Below, in pieces: positions 53,471 to 62,853 of a stretch of DNA of 64,000 bases (its first letter is position 1; every line of letters begins with the position of its first letter). Source of the stretch: RBG-13-51-18 sp050014095. GTDB lineage: Bacteria > Chloroflexota > Dehalococcoidia > Dehalococcoidales > RBG-16-60-22. Below the pieces are notes generated by a model. It was not told the DNA's origin, searched no databases, and saw only the letters and a list, made by a program, of their open reading frames with translations. The stretch is from contig JBEKDZ010000003.1 in the NCBI GenBank assembly GCA_050014095.1, positions 298,538-362,537 on the forward strand. Direction: 5' to 3'. Made by a program: the position numbers and the translations under genes.

Positions 53471-53798
53471 ATAACTTCAAAGTGGGTCGATAATGTCAAT
53501 AGAAAATTTAAGGCTTTTCTATAATGCTTTGGCAAAGGATAAGGCCCTGAAGGCGAATTTTATAACACTTAATTAAAAAATAAGATTGGAGCATCGTCGG
53601 TAGTACTACCTGTTTATGTAATAAATTACTGTTTTATATAATGCTAAATTCAAGGCTAAAAGTTCTACCTTCTGTACAGTACCGCCCACCATCGTAGCTA
53701 GACGAGGTTTTTAAACCTACTGATTGCTAAAAAAACAGAGTATGATTACGACTGCAAGAATAATGCCCAGTTTCTTGGAGCACATTTCCAAATTTCTT
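53471..53798. other. Right border of the island and flank
   Basis: The region has no gene. It contains the right-end homology block (53,586-53,660), the P arm (53,661-53,680) and the core repeat (53,680-53,692). After the core the sequence changes to flanking chromosome. Confidence 0.7.
53661..53692. other. attR: P arm plus core repeat
   Basis: AGTTCTACCTTCTGTACAGT (53,661-53,680) precedes the second copy of the core TACCGCCCACCAT (53,680-53,692). The arm is the inverted counterpart of the attL arm at 7,703-7,722. The block to its left (53,586-53,660) resembles the block left of the internal site at 45,493. Confidence 0.85.
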
Positions 53799-54230
53799 TT
53801 AAGTAGCGGCCCTTAGTCTCTGCAGGCGTTCGCCCCTCTTCTTCGCAGATATAGAGAAGACCCTGGGAACATCGGCCAACAGAGACTTTGATTGCTCAGC
53901 GGCAACGGAATAGAATCTTAACGTTCTTTCTTCCATCTCGATAGCAAGACTAAGAGCATTCGCATAAGTCGCACCTTCTGCCAATCGGGCCTCCGTTGTA
54001 TACTCGTCCGGGTCCATATCGAAGGCAAAACAACCCTCGATAGCATCAGTGATGCCACCGTAGTAGGCCATCTCTACCTGTACGATGCTCTTCTTATTCT
54101 CCTTCGCGAGAGACAGCAACATCTCTCGGTTTACTCCATAGCGCTGCGCCAGAGTCTCATAAAAGTGGGTACCGTCTTCCTCAAGCTTTCGAGCCAGACT
54201 AATGACTTGGGAAGCCGTGTTCAGTCTCAT
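53799..54230 (-). CDS. Ferritin-like (rubrerythrin-type) protein
   Basis: The 143-residue protein shows helices with LARKLEEDGTHFYETLA and AIEMEERTLRFYSVAAEQS, giving ferritin-like ExxY spacing in a four-helix bundle. The last helix has KKRGERLQRL where a metal-binding ExxH is expected, so the di-iron site may be incomplete. Its start lies 1 bp after the aldehyde dehydrogenase stop on the same strand, so it is probably translated with it. Its role may be oxidative protection of the dehydrogenases. Confidence 0.7.
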   Translation of the reverse strand: MRLNTASQVISLARKLEEDGTHFYETLAQRYGVNREMLLSLAKENKKSIVQVEMAYYGGITDAIEGCFAFDMDPDEYTTEARLAEGATYANALSLAIEMEERTLRFYSVAAEQSKSLLADVPRVFSISAKKRGERLQRLRAAT

Positions 54231-55721
54231 CTAGAACCACCTCTGGATGACAACCTTGCTTTCTGTAAAGAAACGGATCGCATCTTTACCTTGCCCGTGT
54301 AATACTCCAAAGAAGGAATCCTTCATGCCCCCGAAGGGGAAGAAAGCCATCGGCGCCACAATTCCAATATTTATACCAACATTGCCGGACTCAATCCGGT
54401 ACTGGAATTCCCGGGCTGCCTTGCCACTGGTAGTGAAGATAGCATCACCATTACCATAGTTGCTACTGTTCGCCATGTTGATTGCCTCATCAAGGTCTTT
54501 GGCTCTCAGGACACTGGCTATCGGGCCGAATATTTCTTCTCTGGCAATTGTCATATCAGGCGTGACGTCTGCAAAGATGCTCGGGTTGACGAAACAAGTG
54601 TCCGGGTAGTCGCCAGTAATTTTAGGTTTTCTACCATCCAGCATGAGCCTGGCGCCTTCCTGGATACCCTTCTCTATGTATCCAAGTACTCTCTTCTTAC
54701 CGTCTAACGATTGCATCGGGCCCATCTGGACCGACTCGTCAAGCCCGTAACCAACTTTTATCTTTGATGTGGCGTCAACAAACAGAGTCAGGAACTTCTT
54801 ATAGAAGGCGTCATCGCCGACGATCACGAGGTTAGCCCCCGAAAGGCAGCGCTGCCCGCTATTTCCAAAAAAAGACGTCAGTAGCGATGGTATCGTCGCT
54901 TCAATATTGGCATCTGGCATGACCACCATGAAGTTCTTGGCCGCCGCCTGAACAATAGCCCTCTTTCCTGTCTCGCCGCACTTTTTGTAGACGATATCTC
55001 TTCCTACCTTGGTGCTACCCACAAAGGTTACACCCTTAATATCTGGGTGCTCGAGTAGAGCCATAGCAGTATCAGCCCCACCATGCACCATATTATAGAC
55101 TCCTGGCGGAATGCCAGCTTCCTCAATAAGCTCAGCAAGTTTTACCTGACTTATCGGGTCTCTCGGCGAGGGCTTGACAACAAAGGTATTTCCAGTAGCT
55201 ATAGCAAAGGGAGAATACCAGAGGGGCACCATAAATGGGAAGTTGAAAGGGGCAATGTGGCAGAAGACACCAATAGGCTGATAGATGACATATTCATCTA
55301 TACCAGAAGCAATATCCTCCAGGTTATATCCCATCATGAGAGATGGAATCCCCGTGGCGACCTCGACCATCTCGATCCCGCGCCGTGTCTCCCCTCTTGA
55401 TTCATCTATCGTCTTGCCATGCTCCATGGTTTGGACGCGGCTGAGCATTTCGAAATTCTCTTCCAATAGTCCCTTTAATCTAAAGAAGCATCTGACGCGA
55501 GTAAGCGGCGTTGTCCTTCTCCAGTCGGGGAAAGCCTCTTTGGCTGCTTTGACCGCGGCATTCACCTCATCCATGGTCGACATTGGCACCCTGGCCAGTA
55601 CCTTTTGCGTCGCTGGGTTCACGACGTCCTGAGTCTGGTCGGATGCGGACTCGACCCATTCACCTCCAACGTAGTTCCTTAGCCTGAATTCACTCTTAAG
55701 TGGTTCTTCAAGAATAGCCAT
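54231..55721 (-). CDS. mmsA: Methylmalonate-semialdehyde-dehydrogenase-like aldehyde dehydrogenase (CoA-acylating type)
   Basis: The 496-residue protein has MmsA-type signatures: VPLWYSPFAIATGNTFVVKPSPRDP, VTFVGSTKVGRDIVYK, AKNFMVVMPDANIE and the catalytic Cys in FGNSGQRCLSGA. The C-terminal FGGMKDSFFGVLHGQGKDAIRFFTESKVV is typical. Members oxidise semialdehydes to acyl-CoA with NAD+. It is followed by a ferritin-like gene and preceded by an iron alcohol dehydrogenase, suggesting a joint alcohol-to-aldehyde-to-acyl-CoA path. The gene name is by similarity; the substrate is not proven. Confidence 0.87.
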   Translation of the reverse strand: MAILEEPLKSEFRLRNYVGGEWVESASDQTQDVVNPATQKVLARVPMSTMDEVNAAVKAAKEAFPDWRRTTPLTRVRCFFRLKGLLEENFEMLSRVQTMEHGKTIDESRGETRRGIEMVEVATGIPSLMMGYNLEDIASGIDEYVIYQPIGVFCHIAPFNFPFMVPLWYSPFAIATGNTFVVKPSPRDPISQVKLAELIEEAGIPPGVYNMVHGGADTAMALLEHPDIKGVTFVGSTKVGRDIVYKKCGETGKRAIVQAAAKNFMVVMPDANIEATIPSLLTSFFGNSGQRCLSGANLVIVGDDAFYKKFLTLFVDATSKIKVGYGLDESVQMGPMQSLDGKKRVLGYIEKGIQEGARLMLDGRKPKITGDYPDTCFVNPSIFADVTPDMTIAREEIFGPIASVLRAKDLDEAINMANSSNYGNGDAIFTTSGKAAREFQYRIESGNVGINIGIVAPMAFFPFGGMKDSFFGVLHGQGKDAIRFFTESKVVIQRWF

Positions 55722-55759
55722 TCTTCTCGTCTCCTTCTTCTTTGCTTTCAGTATTTAGA

Positions 55760-56920
55760 TCAATAAGCCTGATTGTAAATCTCAGCCATTTCCTCTTTTG
55801 TAGCTATTCTAGGATTGTTGTCTGGGCTGCCACTGGCGATTGCCGCCTCTATCATCTGCGGCATAACTTCTTGGAATTTTACCCTATCAATACCCAGATC
55901 GCGCAGGCGCGGTATCTCAAGTTGTCTAATCATTCTTCTCACAGCACTGGCTCCTATTTTGGCTGCATCCATTTCAGCTAACCCGGTGACGTTTTCGCCT
56001 AGTGCCGCCGCAATTTCGGCATAGCGCTTAGGGTTACCCGGCAGGCTAAACTCCATGACCGGTCCCAGCAGCGTGGCATTGGACATGCCATGAGCTATAT
56101 GAAAGTAGGCGCCAATCGGGCGGGACATCCCATGCACCAGCGCTACTGAGGCATTTCCAAAAGACAATCCAGCTTGGTAAGAACCAACCATCGTTTTCTC
56201 ACGTGCCTCCAGGTCATTACTGTTGGTCCAGGCTTTAAGTAAATTCTCTGCCAGTAATCTTATAGCCGATATGGCCAGAATATCAGTCATCGGTTGAGCC
56301 TTCCGCGAAACATAGGCTTCGATCGCATGTGTAAGGGCGTCCAGGCCGGTAGCTGCCGTCAGCCCCTTCGGCATGGTGAGAGTCAGCAGCGGGTCAACAA
56401 TGGCGAGCTTAGGCATCAGATGTGGACTGGCAATGAGCATTTTTACGCTCGTTTTTGTGTTGGTGATAATAGTGAAGATGGTGACTTCGCTCCCGGTGCC
56501 TGCCGTTGTCGGCATCGCAACCACCGGAATACCCGGAGTCTGGATCTTGTTAGTGCCCATGTAATCTTCGATTGAGCCCCTATTCGTCGCCATTATTGAA
56601 ATCGCCTTCGCCGTGTCAATCGATGTTCCACCACCAACTGCTAGAATTATGTTGGCCCCATGTTCTTTGAGCAATTTTGTGCCGTCATTGACAAACTCCA
56701 CGGTGGGCTCGGTGGGCAACTTGTCATACACATGAAACTCCAGGTTCTCAGCCTTGAGAGAAGAAACAATTCCTTCCAAGACACCCAGTCTCCAGAGCAC
56801 CTCATCTGTTACAATGAAAACCTTTCTTGCTCCCAGTGCTTTTAGTTCTGGGCCGACATTATCAGACGCACTTCTCCCGAAAATCGTCACTGGCATCCTG
56901 AACACACGCTGAGCAACCAT
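55760..56920 (-). CDS. Iron-containing (group III) alcohol dehydrogenase
   Basis: The ATG at 56,920 lies nine bases after AGGAGG, giving 386 residues; an ATG six bases earlier is possible. The NAD-binding GGGTSIDTAKA motif and the metal-binding set (DALTHAIEAY, then HGMSRPIGAYFHIAHGMSNA) identify the family. These enzymes convert alcohols or hydroxy acids and aldehydes. The gene is 38 bp upstream of the MmsA-like gene on the same strand. The pair is a plausible two-step oxidation unit. Confidence 0.9.
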   Translation of the reverse strand: MVAQRVFRMPVTIFGRSASDNVGPELKALGARKVFIVTDEVLWRLGVLEGIVSSLKAENLEFHVYDKLPTEPTVEFVNDGTKLLKEHGANIILAVGGGTSIDTAKAISIMATNRGSIEDYMGTNKIQTPGIPVVAMPTTAGTGSEVTIFTIITNTKTSVKMLIASPHLMPKLAIVDPLLTLTMPKGLTAATGLDALTHAIEAYVSRKAQPMTDILAISAIRLLAENLLKAWTNSNDLEAREKTMVGSYQAGLSFGNASVALVHGMSRPIGAYFHIAHGMSNATLLGPVMEFSLPGNPKRYAEIAAALGENVTGLAEMDAAKIGASAVRRMIRQLEIPRLRDLGIDRVKFQEVMPQMIEAAIASGSPDNNPRIATKEEMAEIYNQAY

Positions 56921-57174
56921 TATCATGTTCCTCCTAAAAGGGTGGTTGTGTTAATTAGTTGGGAGAAAGCTCACCCACAGCTTGTCAACTCCCCGCAAAT
57001 GCCACACAATTATTTTAATTATATTACAAGGTTCCTAGTTTAAGAAGATTATTCATCATCTCCTTTCTGCAACCTAGCTGGACGAGAGGCTTACAATTGT
57101 TTGGAACACCAAGAGGCAAATTTTCCCTCGCTAGGTCCTAGACAGAAAAGATCTGAGGTTAATGTGATTATACT

Positions 57175-57588
57175 TTAAGCGGTGCCTAGTATTTCGGCAG
57201 CCTTGGTGACATTGCGCGGCTTAACCCAAAGGATAGCTCCATAACGACGTTTTCCAGCGGCGATGGCGTTCATAGCTACGACGTTCAATCGGGCCTGCCC
57301 CAACTTGCTCAATATATCTGCAACGGCACCTACTCGGTCGTCTCCCTGTATGAGGAAGGCGGTCTTGGGCCCAACGAGCTTGATGTCTGCTTTGCGCGCT
57401 GCTACAAGGAAGGCACGTTCATTGGAGGGCACGAAGTCAAGTTGAGCGCGGCCCCTAGTCGTTGGGAAACCGGTGTAGGCGGTCAGTTTGACACGAGCCG
57501 CTTTGAGTGCATTGAGAATGTTTGCACCTGCTCCGGGACGATCGGGAACCTCTGTATAGTAATACTCAATACGCCGCACGTCTGTCAT
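57175..57588 (-). CDS. Tandem ACT-domain protein
   Basis: The 137-residue protein consists of two ACT-like halves: VPDRPGAGANILNALKAARVKLTAYTGFP and VGAVADILSKLGQARLNVVAMNAI. Stand-alone ACT proteins usually bind amino acids and regulate enzymes. Start follows AAAGGAGG. It is separated by 255 bp from the alcohol dehydrogenase gene downstream and probably has its own transcript. Confidence 0.85.
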   Translation of the reverse strand: MTDVRRIEYYYTEVPDRPGAGANILNALKAARVKLTAYTGFPTTRGRAQLDFVPSNERAFLVAARKADIKLVGPKTAFLIQGDDRVGAVADILSKLGQARLNVVAMNAIAAGKRRYGAILWVKPRNVTKAAEILGTA

Positions 57589-58253
57589 GGTGTGTACCTC
57601 CTTTAAAAAGATGTCAGGATTCGGGACCTTGCCCCGATGAATTTCATAGATTTGGCCAACGTCTGCCTCTACGTCCGCTTTGTCCTTTTGCCACCGTGAT
57701 TATACCATATCGTCGAGGGTATACCCATCCTCCTCATCCGCGCATTTCGCGACGCAGCGGCAGATATCTAGGTAACAATCCTCGGTTTTGTACAACTTTT
57801 ACTGCCCTTAATAAAAAGTCATCTTGTGACGGCACAAGATACTACTCTGTGTAACATCTCATAGCTCCAGTATAGCGGACGAAACTTAGAACTCGAGTAA
57901 TTGTACGAGTATGGGTTCGTCCGCGGACAGTCTTCTCGTTAGCCTTCCATTGGTTTCCTCAATGAAAATATCGCCTCTTTCCAAGCGGAGAGCTTCGCCG
58001 GCGCTGATTGACGAGGATTTTGCGGGCTGCAGTACATAGTTAGCATATCGAGGACAACTACAGGGCTCCGAGATGGAGGTTGACAACCAGATATAATAGA
58101 TATATTATCTCATTTACAAAAGCGATGAGGGACAAGACTACCTCATTGAGAATTGAAATGGGAAATCCCAATTAAAATGATTTTTCCCAAAGAATAAGAG
58201 TTCAATCAGTATATGATATGATGGTAAGAACAACAAAGGAAGGAGACTGAATT
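57589..58253. other. Gene-poor region with a dispersed repeat
   Basis: I see no convincing gene. A possible 66-codon frame on the minus strand (57,886-58,086) lacks a good start. A third copy of the defence-cassette border repeat lies at 57,785-57,822. A palindromic AATATATCTATTATATC-like stretch lies near 58,100. Confidence 0.5.
57785..57822. repeat. Third, weaker copy of the inverted-repeat element
   Basis: TTTTGTACAACTT followed by AATAAAAAGTCAT resembles 35,053-35,088 with a one-base gap. It lies outside the island, so the repeat family is dispersed in the genome. Confidence 0.55.
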
Positions 58254-59012
58254 ATGTGGAAAAAGAAAGAGGAGAAGAAAGAGGAGGAAAAAGAGGAGAA
58301 GAAAGAGGAAAGTTTGTTGAAGGAGTTGTGCGGAGATGATGCAAAATTATATGATTTTCTTAGTAATTATTTGTTTTTAGATCCGTTAGCGGCCATATCC
58401 AAAAAGGGTCTCGATATCCTCACCGAGGAGGGGAAAAAAAGCGGAGACTTTAGACCGGCAGTGGATAAGGCCATTTTCGAGGGCGCTCAAAACCCGGGGG
58501 AAAGAGAAAGATACATCAAAGTTATCCAAAACCTCGCGTTGAAGACCATACACGCGACGGAGCAAGAAAAAGAAAAGGTGGAGAAGGAAGGACTCACCGA
58601 CCGGGCTGCTTCCCTTGGGAGAAGAATTGAAAATCAGAAATTTATGAGTGAAAGAACCGAAGACATAATAAGCGTAGCTTCCAAGTTCTACAATGAGAGA
58701 TTGGTGGAAGTGGGAGAAAGCGTGAGAAGAGAAGAGAGGAGAAGAGAGAGAGAAAAAGCTGAAGGGGAACAATGGAGAACAGGGGAGATGGAAAAAGCGG
58801 GGCAAGAAGCAAGAAAAAAAGAAAGAAAAGGGATGGGAAGAGAAGAGAGAAGGGAAGTTGAGAAACAAGATAAAAGAGGAGAGCTAGCAGCAGAGGAAAG
58901 GAAAGAAGTGAGAGCAGAAGAGAGAGGAGAAGCTGAAAGGGAAGAACAGAGAATAGGGGAGATGGAAAAGGCGGGGCGAGAAGCAAGAAAAAAAGAGAGA
59001 AGAGGGAATTAA
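58254..59012 (+). CDS. Highly charged coiled-coil protein
   Basis: The 252-residue product starts after AAGGAAGGAG. The first 20 residues are nearly all Lys and Glu, a short globular part follows (LLKELCGDDAKLYDFLSNYL, then a helical stretch to 150), and the C-terminal 100 residues are Arg/Glu/Lys-rich and repetitive (MEKAGQEARKKERKGMG occurs again as MEKAGREARKKERRGN). It is likely a single long charged helix. No family recognised. Its neighbour at 62,558 is another repeat-rich charged protein. Confidence 0.6.
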   Translation: MWKKKEEKKEEEKEEKKEESLLKELCGDDAKLYDFLSNYLFLDPLAAISKKGLDILTEEGKKSGDFRPAVDKAIFEGAQNPGERERYIKVIQNLALKTIHATEQEKEKVEKEGLTDRAASLGRRIENQKFMSERTEDIISVASKFYNERLVEVGESVRREERRREREKAEGEQWRTGEMEKAGQEARKKERKGMGREERREVEKQDKRGELAAEERKEVRAEERGEAEREEQRIGEMEKAGREARKKERRGN

Positions 59013-59180
59013 ATTTTAGTCCCAAACCCCAAGCTAAAGGCCTTACCAAAAAGCCTAAGCGTTGTCTATCATGTCGCCGAACCAACAAAGCAAGGCAGTA
59101 ATACGTGTAAAACCTATTAGTAACTCCACAAGGGAAAAACTTAAACCAGTTTTAAGAAATAGAAAACAAGGGGTATAGTT

Positions 59181-60419
59181 ATGGCAACGAAAAAGAGCAA
59201 TCAGGGTAAGGGAAGACTTCCGCCGGTTATGAAGAGGTTTGAGGGAAATCCCATTCTTAGGCCAGAACCCAAACACTGGTGGGAGTCAAAAGCGGTCTTC
59301 AACCCTGCCGCCATCTACGAAGGCAATAAGGTCCATATTCTGTACCGAGCGCTTGGGGATACCAACACCTCAGTAATTGGATATGCATCCAGCCTCGATG
59401 GATTTCACATTGACGAGCGGTTGGACAAACCTGCGTATGTGCCTCGGGAGCCATTTGAAGGTGTTGGTGCAATACGTCATACTGAGGATAAGCTATCTGA
59501 TAATTATACATCCGGAGGAAGTTTTTCTGGTGGGTGTGAAGACCCCAGGCTGACCAGAATTGATGACAGGGTTTATTTAACCTATGTTGCGTACGATGGC
59601 TATAGTTCCCCCAGGATAGCATTAAGTTCAATACACATTAATGATTTCCTTAACAAAAATTGGAAATGGAAAAAGCCAGTCCTCATCTCACGACCAGATA
59701 TTGTGGATAAAAATGCCTGCATCTTGCCGGAAAAAATAGATGGTAAATATGTCATCTTCCACCGGATTTTTCCTGACATTTTGATTGATTTCGTCGATGA
59801 TCTAGATTTCGATGGTAAATCAAGGTGGTTAGAAGGGCAGTTCAAAATACCAATCAGAGAATCAAGCTCTAGCTGGGATAGCCGTAAGGTTGCTGCTGGA
59901 CCACCACCGATGAGAACAAAAGACGGGTGGTTGTTCATCTACCACGCTATTGATGAAAAGGATGAATTCCGTTATAAGATGGGTGCGATGCTACTGGCTA
60001 TAAAAGACCCCCCGAGAGTTCTGGCGCGTACCACACACCCCATTCTGGAACCTTCGGCACGCTATGAGAATGAAGGTTTGAAGGCAGGAGTAATCTATCC
60101 GTGCGGCGCTGTAATCTTGAATGACCAGCTCTTTGTCTATTATGGTGGGGCAGATATGGTAGTGTGCGTAGCAACGGCAAAAATGAGCGAATTTATGTCA
60201 CAGCTAAGCTACGAACATGCACCGGTACAGGTTAGCGTCACAGTGAATCCGAGCGCAAATGTCACTGTCAGAACAAAGAGACATATCCAGGGATACTGTG
60301 TTAAGTGTCATTCCAAGGCGGAGATAAAGAATCCTCGCCATCTAATTATGAAAAACAAAAGGCATGCAGTTCAGGGTATTTGTCCCAAATGCGGAACCAA
60401 AATGGTTAAGTTTGGATAG
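59181..60419 (+). CDS. GH130-type glycoside phosphorylase/hydrolase with C-terminal zinc ribbon (DUF5679-like)
   Basis: The 412-residue protein shows GH130 landmarks: FEGNPILRPEPKHWWESKAVFNPAAIYEGNKVHILYRA, SGGCEDPRLTRIDDRVYLTYVAYDG and GPPPMRTKDGWLFIYHA. The five-bladed propeller ends near residue 345. The last 45 residues form a zinc ribbon (YCVKCHSKAEI, then GICPKCGTKMVKFG). GH130 members phosphorolyse or hydrolyse beta-mannosides. Start after AAGGGG-type spacing. The double-domain homologue begins 33 bp downstream, so both probably act on the same mannose-type glycan. Confidence 0.85.
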   Translation: MATKKSNQGKGRLPPVMKRFEGNPILRPEPKHWWESKAVFNPAAIYEGNKVHILYRALGDTNTSVIGYASSLDGFHIDERLDKPAYVPREPFEGVGAIRHTEDKLSDNYTSGGSFSGGCEDPRLTRIDDRVYLTYVAYDGYSSPRIALSSIHINDFLNKNWKWKKPVLISRPDIVDKNACILPEKIDGKYVIFHRIFPDILIDFVDDLDFDGKSRWLEGQFKIPIRESSSSWDSRKVAAGPPPMRTKDGWLFIYHAIDEKDEFRYKMGAMLLAIKDPPRVLARTTHPILEPSARYENEGLKAGVIYPCGAVILNDQLFVYYGGADMVVCVATAKMSEFMSQLSYEHAPVQVSVTVNPSANVTVRTKRHIQGYCVKCHSKAEIKNPRHLIMKNKRHAVQGICPKCGTKMVKFG

Positions 60420-60451
60420 AGTCAGGGTGAAATTTTGAGAGTTTGATTTTT

Positions 60452-62446
60452 ATGACTGAAATAAGGCGTTCCGAAGAAAATCCCGTTTTGATACCTTTGA
60501 GTGAAAACACATGGGAGGCGAATGGAGCATTTAATGGCTGTCCGGTACGTGATGGCGGTAAGATTCACTTTGTTTATCGGGCGATTTCATCGCCTCAAAA
60601 GATAGCCGGTCGTGAATTACCTCTGTCTACTGTTGGTTATGCTTTAAGCAATGACGGCATACACTTCAGGAACCGCCGTCAATTCATCAAACCGGAGTAC
60701 GATTGGGAGCAATTCGGATGTGAAGACCCGCGTGTTACTAAAATGGATGGTAAATTCTATGTCTTCTATACGGCGCTGTCAACTTTCCCATTCTATGCCG
60801 AGTATATTAGAGTCGGCGTAGCCATTACCCGTGATTTCAAAAAGATTGATGAAAAACATCCGGTCACACCTTTTAATGCGAAGGCGATGTCACTCTTCCC
60901 GGAAAAGATTATGGGCAGGTATGCTGTTGTGTTGACTGCGAATACAGATATTCCGCCTTCGAAGATTGCGGTTGCTTACTTTGATAGCGAAGAGCAGATG
61001 TGGTCACCAACATATTGGAAGGACTGGTACTCACTCCTGAACGAAAATACCATCCCTTTGCAGAGGTCGTCCAAAGACCATGTTGAAGCAGGTGCGCCTC
61101 CAATAAAAACGAAATATGGTTGGCTGCTAATCTATTCCTATATACAGAATTACTGTGCCCCGCCAGCAGTTTTTGGAGTTGAAGCGGCTCTACTTGACCT
61201 GCACGACCCGCGGAAAATCATTGCACGCACCGACAAACCATTACTGGTGCCGCAGGAAGAATACGAGAAGCACGGCAAGGTACCTAATATTGTATTTCCC
61301 ACCGGAACGATGGTAAAAGATGGCACCTTGTATATCTATTATGGAGCGGCGGATACGACCTGTGCCGTTGCTACGTGTAAAATTGATACCCTGATGGATG
61401 AAATGATGGAGGCGAAGATTAGGCAAGTTAAACTAACGCGGTTCACAGGTAACCCTGTAATTCAACCCAACCCTAAACTTTCATGGCAGTCAAAAGCAGC
61501 TTTTAATCCGACTGCCCTGAATGAAGATGGCAAAGTTCATCTTGCTTATCGGGCAATGTCCGAAGATAATACTTCGGTAATTGGGTTTGCCTCCAGCGCC
61601 GATGGATATAATTTTGATGACCAATCTTCCGAGCCAATGTACACCCCCCGCGAGGACTTTGAAGCGAAGCTGATACCGGGCGGCAATTCAGGCTGTGAAG
61701 ATCCAAGACTGACCAGATTAGATGACACGATTTATATGTTGTACACCGCCTTTAATGGTAGAAGTGACCCGCGGGTGGCGTTGACCCAGATTTCTCTGGA
61801 TGACTTTCTAACGAGACGCTGGAACTGGTCACGACCCGTTCTAATTTCGCCACCGAATTTGTCTGACAAAGATGCAGCCATTTTCCCCAAGAAAATCAAA
61901 GGCAAATATGCTATCCTGCATCGTCTAGGCACGAGTATCTGGCTGGACTTGGTGAATGATTTGAAATTTGAGGGCAATAAATGGCTCGGCGGGCACATCT
62001 TCATGAGTCCGAAAGACGAGCTACCAGACACAGATAAACTCGGTATCTCTGGACCACCGATTGAGACTAAATACGGCTGGCTCCTGCTTTACCACGCTGT
62101 TTCCAGAAAAACACAACCAATGACGTATTATGTTGCGGCCGCTTTACTTGATATGAATGATCCTTCTAAAGTCATTGCTCGTCGTAAAGTGCCTATCCTT
62201 GAACCGGAAACACCTTATGAATTATATGGACAGGTAAATAATGTGGTTTTTCCGTGCGGTGCGGCAATCATTGGTGAAGATCTGTTTGTTTATTACGGTG
62301 GAGCTGATAGTGTCATTGGCGTCGCGACCATGAAAGTAGAGGACTTGCTCATTAGCCTGCTTACCTGGGGAGAAATTGGGAACGATGTGATAAAACTAGG
62401 CAAATTTAAATGGGGCACCTTCAGCTTCTCTCATTTGAGAAATTAG
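60452..62446 (+). CDS. Tandem-duplicated GH130 protein
   Basis: The ATG at 60,452 gives 664 residues. Domain 1 (about 1-315) starts EENPVLIPLSENTWEANGAFNG and has GCEDPRVTKMDGKFYVFYTAL. Domain 2 (about 330-640) starts TGNPVIQPNPKLSWQSKAAFNP and has GCEDPRLTRLDDTIYMLYTAF. Domain 2 closely matches the single-domain gene upstream, while domain 1 is more distant. GH130 proteins normally have one propeller, so this is an internal duplication or fusion. The second copy of GPPIETKYGWLLLYHAV shows both domains keep the substrate-side loops. Confidence 0.87.
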   Translation: MTEIRRSEENPVLIPLSENTWEANGAFNGCPVRDGGKIHFVYRAISSPQKIAGRELPLSTVGYALSNDGIHFRNRRQFIKPEYDWEQFGCEDPRVTKMDGKFYVFYTALSTFPFYAEYIRVGVAITRDFKKIDEKHPVTPFNAKAMSLFPEKIMGRYAVVLTANTDIPPSKIAVAYFDSEEQMWSPTYWKDWYSLLNENTIPLQRSSKDHVEAGAPPIKTKYGWLLIYSYIQNYCAPPAVFGVEAALLDLHDPRKIIARTDKPLLVPQEEYEKHGKVPNIVFPTGTMVKDGTLYIYYGAADTTCAVATCKIDTLMDEMMEAKIRQVKLTRFTGNPVIQPNPKLSWQSKAAFNPTALNEDGKVHLAYRAMSEDNTSVIGFASSADGYNFDDQSSEPMYTPREDFEAKLIPGGNSGCEDPRLTRLDDTIYMLYTAFNGRSDPRVALTQISLDDFLTRRWNWSRPVLISPPNLSDKDAAIFPKKIKGKYAILHRLGTSIWLDLVNDLKFEGNKWLGGHIFMSPKDELPDTDKLGISGPPIETKYGWLLLYHAVSRKTQPMTYYVAAALLDMNDPSKVIARRKVPILEPETPYELYGQVNNVVFPCGAAIIGEDLFVYYGGADSVIGVATMKVEDLLISLLTWGEIGNDVIKLGKFKWGTFSFSHLRN

Positions 62447-62557
62447 TTTCATCTGATACGCGACTAGGCTCGAACCTTCTAGGAGGCTAAATCAGCTATG
62501 CCAGGCTGAATTTGCCTATCTCTAGCAAGAAAGTATCGAATAAAGGAGGCCAAACGA

Positions 62558-62818
62558 GTGGAAAAGCGAGCTGCTGAACAAGCTGAGCAACTAGCCAAAG
62601 ACCAGGCGAGAAGAAAAGTTAATTTGGCTAGAGAAGAGGCGATTGAAAAGGCTTCGAAAGCAAGGAAAACCAAGCGAATGGCAAAGCGAGCTGCTGAGGA
62701 AATTGGGCAATCAGCTAAAGACCAAGCGAGAAGGGACGCCTCCTTTGCTAAGGAGCAGGCGATAGCCGAGGCTCAGGAGGCGAGAAAACTCAAAGCCAAA
62801 AAGCAACTACTCCAGTAA
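62558..62818 (+). CDS. Small repetitive charged helical protein
   Basis: GTG start at 62,558 after AAAGGAGG. The 86 residues consist of two copies of a roughly 40-residue unit (KRAAEQAEQLAKDQARRKV and KRAAEEIGQSAKDQARRDA). It is rich in Ala, Lys, Glu and Arg and forms one long helix in all likelihood. It lies after the GH130 genes and before the PpsA-like relic. No family recognised. Confidence 0.6.
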   Translation: MEKRAAEQAEQLAKDQARRKVNLAREEAIEKASKARKTKRMAKRAAEEIGQSAKDQARRDASFAKEQAIAEAQEARKLKAKKQLLQ

Positions 62819-62853
62819 GCTAGAAATGTGATAATAGAGAACTAGGAACTGAT

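Larger units (their letters stand above)
7690..53692. mobile_element. Roughly 46 kb tRNA-Val-integrated island, probably two tandem elements
   Basis: The outer ends share the direct repeat TACCGCCCACCAT and opposed P arms. A complete P-core-P' site sits at 45,493-45,544 with the same 52-nt spacing, beside a relic of a recombinase C-terminus. The roughly 100 bp left of 45,512 resembles the roughly 100 bp left of 53,680. These points support a left element (7.7-45.5 kb, with an intact recombinase) and a right element (45.5-53.7 kb, recombinase lost). Cargo includes replication-like genes, defence genes and metabolic and regulatory genes. No conjugation genes are visible, so transfer would need outside help. 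Confidence 0.78.

Noticed and set aside
7690..53692. Conjugative element (ICE)
   Set aside because: No relaxase, VirB4, VirD4 or other transfer gene could be found, so self-transfer is not supported.
57886..58086. Minus-strand 66-codon gene
   Set aside because: No ribosome binding site and no recognisable family; it lies in a region of relics and repeats.
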